Shown here piece after piece: positions 1 through 6,646 of a DNA stretch of 7,028 nucleotides (position 1 is its first letter; each line of letters opens with the position of its first letter). This DNA is from an uncultured Micrococcales bacterium. Lineage in GTDB: Bacteria > Actinomycetota > Actinomycetes > Actinomycetales > Microbacteriaceae. The position numbers and the translations under genes are program-made. The notes under the pieces are model-generated. The model did not search any database, was not told where the DNA came from, and was given only the letters and a program-made list of their open reading frames with translations. Where the stretch lies: assembly GCA_913060985.1 (NCBI GenBank), contig CAJXTQ010000033.1, positions 1 to 7,028 on the forward strand, written 5' to 3'.

Positions 1-457
1 CCTGAGATAGAGGCTTTCCATCTATTGAAATCTCCAAGCTAGAGACCTTTTGGTAGGTAGGTTTTCGTGATTCATAGATTGCAACCCAGTCCTTATAGCC
101 ATTTTTCAACAAAGGTCTCTTCTTTGAGCTGAGTAGGCGCGTTTTCATCTGTTTCCCAGCAGTAGATAAATAAATAACCGTTCTTTCAGATAAAAACTTC
201 TGATTTTCCTCAGCCAACACAATTCCTCCGCCAGTTGCAACTACCCCTTCAAAGTCAGCTAGGGATAGTAGTTCTTGCGTTTCAAGTTTTCGAAAGTAAG
301 CCTCACCGTGATCATGGAAAATATCTGATATCGGTCCGTGTTTAGCGATTATCAATTTGTCCGTATCCCGAAACTCCACCCCTAGATGTTTGGCAACTTT
401 CTTTCCAATAGTTGTCTTTCCAACTCCCATTGGACCAATCAGGAATAATTGCCTCAT
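1..457 (-). CDS. aroK: Shikimate kinase, 3' end cut off by the window edge
   Basis: This cytoplasmic enzyme phosphorylates shikimate to shikimate 3-phosphate with ATP, the fifth step of the shikimate pathway. The reading frame stays open to base 1, giving 152 codons from an ATG at 457; the family usually has 165-180 residues, so only a short C-terminus is missing. The hallmarks are all visible: a Walker A P-loop GPMGVGKTT (residues 8-16), the DTD pair (31-33) for Mg and shikimate, FR (55-56) with a following Glu, GGG (76-78), the lid RPLL (114-117), and R131 in RKPTY near the end. The ATG shares one base with the aroC stop (TGATG), and I see no Shine-Dalgarno sequence upstream, so translation probably depends on termination-reinitiation after aroC. 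The gene is much more AT-rich (about 41% G+C by hand count of 1-420) than aroC next to it. In related genomes aroB usually follows; that lies outside the window. Confidence 0.95.
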   Translation of the reverse strand, partial: MRQLFLIGPMGVGKTTIGKKVAKHLGVEFRDTDKLIIAKHGPISDIFHDHGEAYFRKLETQELLSLADFEGVVATGGGIVLAEENQKFLSERTVIYLSTAGKQMKTRLLSSKKRPLLKNGYKDWVAIYESRKPTYQKVSSLEISIDGKPLSQ

Positions 458-1647
458 CAGCGAGCTATTCGTGACCTGAGAGTTTCCGGAATAGAGGCGA
501 GGTAGCTTTCCATGTTGCGCTTGACCTCGCCCAAACTGTCTCCACCAAATTTTTCAAGAACAGAGTCGGCAATCACCAACGCTGCCATCGCCTCGGCAAT
601 AATTCCGGCCGCCGGAACCGCACAAACATCACTTCTCTGATGATGCGCTGTCGCCTCTTCCCCGGTTGAAGTGTCGATGGTCGCAAGCGCTCTTGGCACA
701 GTCGAGATGGGTTTCATGCCAACACGCACACGAAGCACCTCCCCATTTGTCATTCCACCCTCAAGCCCTCCGGCTCTGTCGGTTTTTCTTGAGACCTCAC
801 CATCGACAACCTCTATCTCGTCATGAGCTTGCGATCCCCTGCGCTTGGTGGTCTCAAGACCATCACCGATTTCAACACTCTTCATTGCTTGAATACTCAT
901 CATGGCTTGTGCCAATCGGCCATCGAGTTTGCGATCCCAGTGAACATATGAACCGAGTCCTGGAGGTAACCCATAGACCAAAACCTCAACCGTGCCACCC
1001 AGAGTATCCCCGTCCCTCTTAGCCTTATCTATCTCCTCAACCATGAGTTTGCTCGTTTTAGGGTCTGCGCACCTGACCGGGTCAGCATCAAGCTGCTCCC
1101 GATTACTTGGCTTCGGTGTTGAGTCTTCAACAAAAACGGTGCCAATGCTAGTTGTGTGTGAGATAACTTCGATATCGAGTTTGTCAAGGAAAGCTTTGGC
1201 CAACGAGCCCAGGGCAACACGAGCGGCGGTCTCTCTGGCACTGGCTCTTTCGAGAACAGGTCTGGACTCATCAAATCCATACTTTTGCATTCCGGTGAAG
1301 TCAGCATGTCCAGGACGAGGCCTTGTTAGTGGCTGCGCTCTGGCGCCTGTAAGTTCATCCGAATCGACAGGTTCGGCGGACATTATTTTTTCCCATTTGG
1401 GCCACTCTGTATTTGCAATTCGCAAAGCTATGGGGCCGCCTTGGGATACACCATGCCTGACACCTGAAGAGATGGAGAGCTCATCCTGTTCGAATTTCTG
1501 CCTGGAGCCGCGACCATATCCAAGTCGTCTGCGCGCTAGCTCGTCGATTATTTTTGACCTATCGATATCCACTCCGGCTGGAAAGCCCTCCAGCACGCAT
1601 ATCAGTTCCGGTCCGTGAGATTCTCCGGCTGTTATCCATCTAAGCAT
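457..1647 (-). CDS. aroC: Chorismate synthase
   Basis: The enzyme converts 5-enolpyruvylshikimate 3-phosphate to chorismate with loss of phosphate. It needs reduced FMN and is the last step of the shikimate pathway. The product is 396 aa, a normal length for actinobacterial AroC. Visible motifs are GESHG (8-12), the Arg-rich FMN/substrate segment [11 protein letters not shown] (39-49), [15 protein letters not shown] (61-75), RPGHAD (111-116), ERASARETA (133-141), [10 protein letters not shown] (293-302) and [10 protein letters not shown] (337-346), which carries the conserved Asp340. I chose the ATG at 1647 because the protein then begins [12 protein letters not shown] as the family does, and because GGGAG lies 9 nt upstream. 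A GTG at 1665 would add six residues and take that Shine-Dalgarno into the coding region. The gene overlaps the aroE end by 8 nt and touches aroK by 1 nt. GVSQGG replaces the commoner GxTxGSP wording, a mild variation. Confidence 0.97.
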   Translation of the reverse strand: MLRWITAGESHGPELICVLEGFPAGVDIDRSKIIDELARRRLGYGRGSRQKFEQDELSISSGVRHGVSQGGPIALRIANTEWPKWEKIMSAEPVDSDELTGARAQPLTRPRPGHADFTGMQKYGFDESRPVLERASARETAARVALGSLAKAFLDKLDIEVISHTTSIGTVFVEDSTPKPSNREQLDADPVRCADPKTSKLMVEEIDKAKRDGDTLGGTVEVLVYGLPPGLGSYVHWDRKLDGRLAQAMMSIQAMKSVEIGDGLETTKRRGSQAHDEIEVVDGEVSRKTDRAGGLEGGMTNGEVLRVRVGMKPISTVPRALATIDTSTGEEATAHHQRSDVCAVPAAGIIAEAMAALVIADSVLEKFGGDSLGEVKRNMESYLASIPETLRSRIAR

Positions 1648-2389
1648 TGGACCATTCTCCCACACGAGCCTCTAAAGCCCTTCTCATAAACGATGTCAAC
1701 TTTTCGCGATCAATCTTGAAATCAAGCTTGTCGCCATTGAAAACCACGCTTTGCAGTACAGCCTGGTGCAAAAGCATTTCAAGTCCACTTATCAAAGACT
1801 CGCTTGCACTGTTTCTATCTGAGTTATAAGCCACATCCAGAACGACACTGTGCGGCTTGTAATTGATTCTTGCTTCACTGGGTGTTGTATCAATCACTAA
1901 ATCGACACTCTCAGAATCCTCAACAGTGATGCCCAAGCCTTCGGCCCACAAAGTTATCTCGCGCACCCTCTCGGAGTTTCTTCCTGTGAACGAGACCCTG
2001 CTCTCCCTCAAGGCATAAGCAGCACTCTTTGCTGTTGCGCCGTTGCCGATGATCTCCACTGTTTGCCTTGGAACATTCTCAACAGACTTTGCTATGCCGT
2101 AAACATCTGTATTTAGTCCAATCACTCTTTCGTTGCTTATAAGTAAAGTGTTGCAAACCCCGGTGGCCTCAGACTCTTCATCATGACTGTCCGCAATCAA
2201 AAATGCGTCATTTTTTAGTGGCATGGTAAGGGATAGACCTGCGTAACCTGCGAGATCAGCTCGATTAATGCCTATTTTCTCAACTGCTGAATACTCGGCA
2301 TTCAAACCTAAAAACTCGAAGGCTGCTTTATGGAGCGTTGGTGAATGGGAATGCTGGATGGGCGACCCCATAACCGCGTACCTATTCAT
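1640..2389 (-). CDS. aroE: Shikimate dehydrogenase
   Basis: AroE reduces 3-dehydroshikimate to shikimate with NADPH in the cytoplasm. The product is 249 aa, slightly below the usual 260-290. The N-terminal substrate domain has [10 protein letters not shown] (8-17; Ser14 and Ser16 bind shikimate in the family), SLTMPLK (53-59) with the catalytic Lys59, GVCNT (77-81), and GLNTD (91-95) with the catalytic Asp95. The Rossmann domain shows GNGATA (115-120) in place of the usual GAGGAA. The cofactor loop reads TGRNSER (135-141) where NADP-type enzymes often have NRTxxR; Arg137 is kept. [12 protein letters not shown] (202-213) is the conserved C-terminal helix. I chose the ATG at 2389 because the family start ([11 protein letters not shown]) falls there; the frame extends further upstream, but those codons only overlap mltG. 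The gene overlaps mltG by 8 nt and aroC by 8 nt. No good Shine-Dalgarno is seen, and a hairpin abuts the ATG. Confidence 0.94.
   Translation of the reverse strand: MNRYAVMGSPIQHSHSPTLHKAAFEFLGLNAEYSAVEKIGINRADLAGYAGLSLTMPLKNDAFLIADSHDEESEATGVCNTLLISNERVIGLNTDVYGIAKSVENVPRQTVEIIGNGATAKSAAYALRESRVSFTGRNSERVREITLWAEGLGITVEDSESVDLVIDTTPSEARINYKPHSVVLDVAYNSDRNSASESLISGLEMLLHQAVLQSVVFNGDKLDFKIDREKLTSFMRRALEARVGEWSNA
1657..1661 (-). promoter_or_regulatory. Ribosome binding site that sets the aroC start
   Basis: GGGAG on the minus strand lies inside the last codons of aroE, with a 9-nt spacer to the ATG at 1647. It favours that ATG over the GTG at 1665, which would lie upstream of it. Confidence 0.7.
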
Positions 2390-3467
2390 TCCAGCTCGGA
2401 TTCGCTCGAATCCAGGCCTGGAAGTCCAGAACGGCTCGCTCGTGCTCGGCAAGTGTTTCAGAAAAGACCGTTTCACCTGTCGCAAGATTAACGCTGACAA
2501 AGTAGAGCCAATCACCCTCTGCCGGGTTTAAAGCGGCATCAATTGCCAATCCCCCTGGATTTCCAATCGGGCCAATCGGTAAGCCACGGTAAAAATATGT
2601 GTTGTAAGGGTTGGGGTCTGCACGCTGTTCATCAGTGGTTGTGACCTTTTCACCGCCGGTTCCATAATTCACCGTGGCGTCACTCTGCAAAGGCATGTCG
2701 ATTTCAAGACGATTGTTGAAAACTGTTGAAACCCTATAAAAATCCTGCTCCAATCGCGCCTCCAGTTGAATAAGACTTGCGAGAGTCAGTAGCTCGTGCG
2801 CGTTGGATCGGTCAAACCCGTAAGGAGCTAATTCCTGATCCAATCGCGAAAGCATAATCTCAACCAACTCTTCGGCCTCGGTTCCTGGGTCCAGTTTGTA
2901 AGTAGCGGGAAAGAGGTAGCCATCGGCAGAGTCTGCTTCATTAGCGATCCCAAGCGCTTCTAGGTCCTCCAGCGCAGCTGACATTTGCTCCTTTGAAATA
3001 CCAATCTGCTCCTCAATTTGCTGGAGAGTCTGATTGATGGTCAACCCTTCCCGCAGTCGTAATTCCTGATAAACCCTATTCTCGCCAGCAATAATCAGCT
3101 CAACTGCTGTAAGACCAGGAATCTGAGTCGGAAAAGAGTAAGTTCCTGGGAAAATCCTGGGCTCTAGATCGAGCATTGGCTGATAGACGGCGTCAAAACT
3201 CTCCACCACATCTGCTTCCAGCAATAGTCTCGCCACATCCTCGCCAGTTGCTCCTTCCGGAATGGTTATCTCCACCGGCGGTCCTCCTGGTCCTGGATAG
3301 TCCGCGACTGTGAAACGGTCAACGAGTTGCTGGATTCCGCCACCGACGAAGTTCCAGGCGACTGCACCAGCACCGACGAGCACGGAAAGTGAGAGGAATA
3401 TGGCGATTAACCCACCAAGCCGACGCCTCTTGCGCGGGCGGGCTTGCTCGTTTGTTTCAAAATCCAT
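2382..3467 (-). CDS. mltG: Endolytic murein transglycosylase (MltG/YceG-like)
   Basis: MltG is an inner-membrane lytic transglycosylase that cuts nascent glycan strands and is thought to terminate peptidoglycan polymerisation. The 361-aa product has a short cytoplasmic N-terminus with a basic cluster PRKRRR (11-16), one membrane anchor (about 18-40), a Gly/Pro-rich linker (58-64), a LysM-like region beginning at VEITIPEGATGEDVARLL (about 65-83), and the YceG catalytic domain. Within that domain are GYLFPATY (183-190), ASLIQLEA (230-237), VFNNRL (249-254), LQSDATVNYG (260-269) and NTYFYRGLPIGPIGNPG (289-305). Glu236 matches the strictly conserved Glu of the motif. The E three residues before the end of the usual ASIVEKE is Gln here, as in other actinobacterial members (ASIVQxE), so I do not read it as inactivation. 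The ATG lies inside the ruvX 3' end (11-nt overlap), with only a weak GAAAG upstream. It overlaps aroE by 8 nt. Confidence 0.95.
   Translation of the reverse strand: MDFETNEQARPRKRRRLGGLIAIFLSLSVLVGAGAVAWNFVGGGIQQLVDRFTVADYPGPGGPPVEITIPEGATGEDVARLLLEADVVESFDAVYQPMLDLEPRIFPGTYSFPTQIPGLTAVELIIAGENRVYQELRLREGLTINQTLQQIEEQIGISKEQMSAALEDLEALGIANEADSADGYLFPATYKLDPGTEAEELVEIMLSRLDQELAPYGFDRSNAHELLTLASLIQLEARLEQDFYRVSTVFNNRLEIDMPLQSDATVNYGTGGEKVTTTDEQRADPNPYNTYFYRGLPIGPIGNPGGLAIDAALNPAEGDWLYFVSVNLATGETVFSETLAEHERAVLDFQAWIRANPSWNE
2390..2422 (-). promoter_or_regulatory. Predicted mRNA hairpin immediately before the aroE start codon
   Basis: In the transcript, bases 2422-2418 (UCCAG) can pair with 2394-2390 (CUGGA). 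Inside them, 2413-2408 (GGAUUC) pairs perfectly with 2403-2398 (GAAUCC) around a GAGC tetraloop, and two further pairs (2415-2414 with 2396-2395) bridge the stems. This gives about 13 base pairs ending one base before the aroE ATG and covering the only purine-rich stretch (GAGCUGGA) that could act as its ribosome site. The DNA also contains a perfect 12-bp palindrome at 2411-2422. All of it encodes the last residues of MltG. I infer that it masks aroE initiation unless a ribosome finishing mltG opens it. The pairing is seen in the sequence; the function is not shown. Confidence 0.45.
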
Positions 3468-3858
3468 CTACATCTTTCGCAAGGCTTGGGTTTGATAGTC
3501 CTAGCTTAAGTATCTCTGCCGCGCTGAGCGAATCTACCTCAGCCTTGGCATTCTTTCTGCCCTTCACACCGCTCAAAGCGATATTTGTAGTCATTCGCTC
3601 ATCAATTAGGCGAATTGGTATGTCAATGTCCAGGTTCTTAGCAAAAGCTATTGCGTCTTCGGTGCTAGCAGTATTAGCCCCTTGAAGATTCAGGGGCAGG
3701 CCGACAAAAATGACTTCGACTTTTCTCTCTTCGCACTCAGCCTGAATTGACTCGTAAGCACCATCCCTGGCAACCGTTCTGAGAGGCAACACCAAGCCCT
3801 GAGATTCGAAGGCAAGACCGACTCTTGCCTTGCCGACATCTACGCCCAAGGCGGTCAA
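3457..3858 (-). CDS. ruvX: Putative pre-16S rRNA nuclease (YqgF/RuvX family)
   Basis: This small RNase H-fold nuclease family is implicated in 5'-end maturation of 16S rRNA; the older name comes from a proposed role in Holliday-junction resolution. The product is 133 aa, a normal family length. The metal-binding acidic residues can be placed: Asp7 in GVDVGKARVGLA (5-16), Glu87 in DERMTT (86-91), and Asp109 in VDSLSAAEIL (108-117). VGLPLNLQG (52-60) is the family's central strand and loop. It starts with TTG at 3858, whose bases overlap the alaS stop as TTGA. The choice of this rare start is supported by a near-perfect AAGGAG with a 5-nt spacer and by the conserved N-terminus beginning three residues later. 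It overlaps mltG by 11 nt. Its place next to alaS and downstream of a ribosomal protein gene fits a role in making ribosomes. Confidence 0.94.
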   Translation of the reverse strand: MTALGVDVGKARVGLAFESQGLVLPLRTVARDGAYESIQAECEERKVEVIFVGLPLNLQGANTASTEDAIAFAKNLDIDIPIRLIDERMTTNIALSGVKGRKNAKAEVDSLSAAEILKLGLSNPSLAKDVDGF

Positions 3859-6455
3859 GCTAGCTCCTTTTTCAATGCATCTATCGCAGTGGTGATCTTA
3901 GAAAGATCAGTCCCACCACCCTGAGCGAAATCAGCTTTACCGCCGCCGCCACCGCCAAGAATGCCCGCGGCGAGCTTAACAAGATCTCCAGCTCGGTGCT
4001 GTGATTGCATTTCGCGTCCCACTCCCGCGCTCACCAAGGGCCTGCCCCCAACATCGGCAATCAGCGTAACCACCGATTTTGCGCCAAGCTGACTAACTGC
4101 CTCCATTGTTAGGTTCCTCAGTTGATCAGCAGAGTCAAGTTGAACAATTTCTACTAACTTGCCGCCAGACGCCTTTGAGATTAGTTCCGGGAGTTTCATA
4201 AGGGCGAGTTCAGACTTGAGTCTTTCCAGCTCCTTCTGCGCCCTCTTAAGCGAATCTTGCTGATCCAAAATACGCTCGACAAGCTGATCATCGTTGGCTT
4301 TGAAAGCAGAGGCTAAAACTCGGATGCTGTCCCGATGTTGCCATAATTGACGAAGGCTTTCGATCCCGACATTGGCCTCTATCCTTCGAGAATTTGAGCC
4401 TACAGAACTCTCTCCGGTAATCGAGATGTTACCAATTTGTGCGCTTCTGGAAACATGCGTTCCCCCACAGAGCTCACGAGACCAGGGACCCCCGACTTCA
4501 ATCACTCTCACGATTTCGTCATAGGTTTCACCAAACAGAGCAATCGCCCCAAAATCCTTGGCCTCTTCAAGACTCATGAAATGCGCGCTAACGGCCAAAT
4601 CGCTTCTGATGGCCAGATTTGAAATCTCTTCAATTTCACTTTTGGTTTCTTGGCTCAAAGCCTCTGACCAACTAAAGTCCAGACGCATGTATCCAGGTCT
4701 GTTGTAACTTCCGGATTGGAGCGCGTCTGGGCCAAGAGCTTGCCTGATTGCAGCATGAACGACGTGTGTTGCACTGTGCGCTTGGGCCGCCCCAAGCCTC
4801 CATTCCCGGTCGACTTTGGTTAAGACATTTTTCCCAGGCTCGGGTGCTCCCAACAGAGACCTGACCTTATGAGTTATCAGACCGCGCACTGGCTTCTGAA
4901 CATCTACAACTTCAAGCTCAAGGTTCTCACCGAGTATCAACCCTGCATCGCTATCCTGCCCACCACTCTCTGCATAAAGACTGGTTCTATCCAGCACTAT
5001 TTCGTAGAGATCGTCCCCGATTTCGTTCACGCCGAGTATCTGAGCCTCGGATTCAAGTTCTTCATACCCCGTAAATACAGTCTCTCCAAGAGCTCTCATA
5101 TTGGCTATGAATTCATCGTCATTCGTTCCAGAGCGCTTGGCCTTAGCGTCTGCTTTGGCCCTCGATTTCTGCTCGGTCATGAGTGCATCAAAACCGGATC
5201 TATCAACGGTCTTTCCGCTTTCGGAAGCAACTTCTTCAGTTAGATCTATGGGGAAGCCATAGGTGTCGTGCAGCTTGAAGGCAATCTCTGCAGACAGTTG
5301 ATCGCCAGTAAGTTCACCCAGCTCCTTTGAAAGCAGTTGCTCCCCGGCTACCAGTGTCTTTAGGAATGAACTCTCTTCACTGGCTGCAAGCTTCTGAACT
5401 CTTTGAAATGTCTCTGAAAGTTCTGGATAGGCATCCTGCATTGCATCTTTACTTGTCTCGAATAATTCAGCCATTGCGGGCTTTTCAACCCCCAAAAGCC
5501 TCAGAGACCTAATAACTCTGCGCAAAAGTCTCCGCAGGATATAACCCCTGCCTTCATTTGAAGGGGTAACGCCGTCGCTCATGAGCATCAACGAGCTACG
5601 AACGTGGTCGGCAATAACTCTCATTCGGACATCGTGCTGTTCGTCGCTACCGTAATCAATGCCGGACAAACGCTCTGCATGCTCAATAAGTGGTCTTACC
5701 TGATCAATTTCATAGATGTTGTCCACACCCTGCATCAGGAAAGCGACTCGCTCAAGACCCATGCCTGTATCAATATTTTTGCTCGGGAGCTCTCCAAGGA
5801 TCGGGAAATCGTCCTTTCCACCGCCGTCGCCTCTTTGATACTGCATAAAAACAAGGTTCCAGATTTCGATATAGCGATCCTCGTCGGCCTCGGGGCCTCC
5901 CTCGACTCCATAATCCGGACCTCGGTCGTAGTAAATCTCTGAGCAGGGTCCCGCTGGTCCAGCTTGCCCGGTAGACCAATAATTGTCTTCCATCCCGCGC
6001 TTCTGGATTCTCTCGGCAGGAACGTCTGTGTTTTCAAGCCAAAGCTGTTCTGATTCATCATCATCTTTGTAGACGGTGACCCAAAGCTTTTCTTTGTCAA
6101 GGCCAAGACCGCCATCAGCTGTATCGGATGTTAGAAACTCCCACGCATAGATAATCGCTTCTTTTTTGAAATAGTCTCCAAAGCTGAAGTTTCCATTCAT
6201 CTGGAAAAAAGTACCGTGGCGAGTGGTCTTACCAACCTCCTCTATATCCAGTGTCCTTACACATTTTTGAACACTGGTGGCTCTTTTGAATGGCGCGGGC
6301 TCGACCCCCGTCATATAAGGAATAAATGGGACCATTCCGGCCACAACAAACATCAGATTGGGGTCATGACTTATCAGCGGTGCGCTGGGGACAACCTCGT
6401 GCTGTTTTGATTTGAAAAAATCTAACCAACGCCGCTTGATTTCAGCGGTTTGCAT
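3855..6455 (-). CDS. alaS: Alanyl-tRNA synthetase
   Basis: AlaRS charges tRNA(Ala) with alanine in the cytoplasm and edits mischarged Ser and Gly. The 866-aa product is full length (E. coli has about 876). The class II catalytic core has SVQKCVRTLDIEEVGKTTRH (61-80), GTFFQMNGNFSFGDYFK (81-97), YWSTGQAGPAGPCSE (159-173) and motif 3 GMGLERVAFLMQG (231-243). The tRNA-recognition region follows (about 250-460). The editing domain has YAESGGQDSDAG (494-505) and the four Zn-site residues His560, His564, Cys663 and His667 (HSATH and CGGTH). A coiled coil (about 720-755) leads to the C-Ala domain, which ends with the glycine-rich GGGGGGKADFAQGGG (834-848). The ATG at 6455 gives the standard MQTAEIKRRWLDFF start, 2 nt after the upstream gene's stop. 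I see no well-placed Shine-Dalgarno, so coupling to the small upstream gene is likely. It overlaps ruvX by 4 nt. Confidence 0.98.
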   Translation of the reverse strand: MQTAEIKRRWLDFFKSKQHEVVPSAPLISHDPNLMFVVAGMVPFIPYMTGVEPAPFKRATSVQKCVRTLDIEEVGKTTRHGTFFQMNGNFSFGDYFKKEAIIYAWEFLTSDTADGGLGLDKEKLWVTVYKDDDESEQLWLENTDVPAERIQKRGMEDNYWSTGQAGPAGPCSEIYYDRGPDYGVEGGPEADEDRYIEIWNLVFMQYQRGDGGGKDDFPILGELPSKNIDTGMGLERVAFLMQGVDNIYEIDQVRPLIEHAERLSGIDYGSDEQHDVRMRVIADHVRSSLMLMSDGVTPSNEGRGYILRRLLRRVIRSLRLLGVEKPAMAELFETSKDAMQDAYPELSETFQRVQKLAASEESSFLKTLVAGEQLLSKELGELTGDQLSAEIAFKLHDTYGFPIDLTEEVASESGKTVDRSGFDALMTEQKSRAKADAKAKRSGTNDDEFIANMRALGETVFTGYEELESEAQILGVNEIGDDLYEIVLDRTSLYAESGGQDSDAGLILGENLELEVVDVQKPVRGLITHKVRSLLGAPEPGKNVLTKVDREWRLGAAQAHSATHVVHAAIRQALGPDALQSGSYNRPGYMRLDFSWSEALSQETKSEIEEISNLAIRSDLAVSAHFMSLEEAKDFGAIALFGETYDEIVRVIEVGGPWSRELCGGTHVSRSAQIGNISITGESSVGSNSRRIEANVGIESLRQLWQHRDSIRVLASAFKANDDQLVERILDQQDSLKRAQKELERLKSELALMKLPELISKASGGKLVEIVQLDSADQLRNLTMEAVSQLGAKSVVTLIADVGGRPLVSAGVGREMQSQHRAGDLVKLAAGILGGGGGGKADFAQGGGTDLSKITTAIDALKKELA
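3864..3869 (-). promoter_or_regulatory. Strong Shine-Dalgarno site for the TTG start of ruvX
   Basis: AAGGAG on the minus strand lies in the last codons of alaS, 5 nt before the TTG at 3858. It decides the start, because no ATG or GTG is available nearby in that frame. Confidence 0.8.
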
Positions 6456-6457
6456 TC

Positions 6458-6646
6458 CTACTTCTTCGCCTGTTTGCGGATTTCCTGCTCACGCTCGCGA
6501 AAGCCCTCAGCCACGGCCTCACCAAATTCGCGAGCGGCTTTTTTACCATCCTCAGCCATCTGCTGCGCCTGTGGATTATCCCTCAATTGCTGTAGGGCGA
6601 GAGCTCCGAGACCTATTCCAGCTAAGAACCAGCCAAATTTACTCAT
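6458..6646 (-). CDS. Small membrane-anchored protein of unknown function (62 aa)
   Basis: I do not recognise a named domain. The protein has a short hydrophobic N-terminal segment (FGWFLAGIGLGALAL, residues 4-18) that could insert in or lie against the membrane, followed by a long, strongly charged, probably helical tail (about 26-62) rich in Glu, Lys, Arg, Gln and Ala and ending in KQAKK. The ATG at 6646 overlaps the stop of the DUF948 gene as ATGA, and AAAGGGAG sits 6 nt upstream, so the gene looks well translated. Its stop is 2 nt before alaS. In actinobacteria a short protein commonly occupies this slot between the DUF948 gene and alaS (DUF6167 in Streptomyces); whether this one is homologous cannot be settled by eye. 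The conserved position and strong ribosome site argue that it is a real gene. It may work with the DUF948 protein, which has a similar layout. Confidence 0.8.
   Translation of the reverse strand: MSKFGWFLAGIGLGALALQQLRDNPQAQQMAEDGKKAAREFGEAVAEGFREREQEIRKQAKK

Noticed and set aside
992..1618. Long open frame on the plus strand (208 codons) opposite aroC
   Set aside because: It lies wholly antisense to a clear chorismate synthase, its translation is Ser/Leu-rich with no domain, and no ribosome site was seen. It is a shadow of aroC codon usage.
1648..1665. Longer aroC from a GTG at 1665
   Set aside because: It would add MWENGP, which the family lacks, and would place the good GGGAG ribosome site inside the gene.
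2390..2422. Hairpin as a transcription terminator
   Set aside because: There is no U-run after the stem, and aroE and aroC follow with overlapping frames. A role at translation initiation fits better.
2390..2515. N-terminal extension of aroE by 42 codons
   Set aside because: These codons only run through the mltG 3' end in another frame; the family N-terminus begins at the ATG at 2389.
3936..3956. GCC/ACC-rich short repeat at the 3' end of alaS
   Set aside because: It encodes the conserved glycine run of the AlaRS C-terminal domain, so it is coding constraint and not a repeat element.
4869..5243. Plus-strand open frame of 124 codons opposite alaS, and similar ones at 5604-5942 and 6412-6699
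   Set aside because: All are antisense to AlaRS or the small genes, have no recognisable motif, and arise from the high-frequency codons of the real genes.
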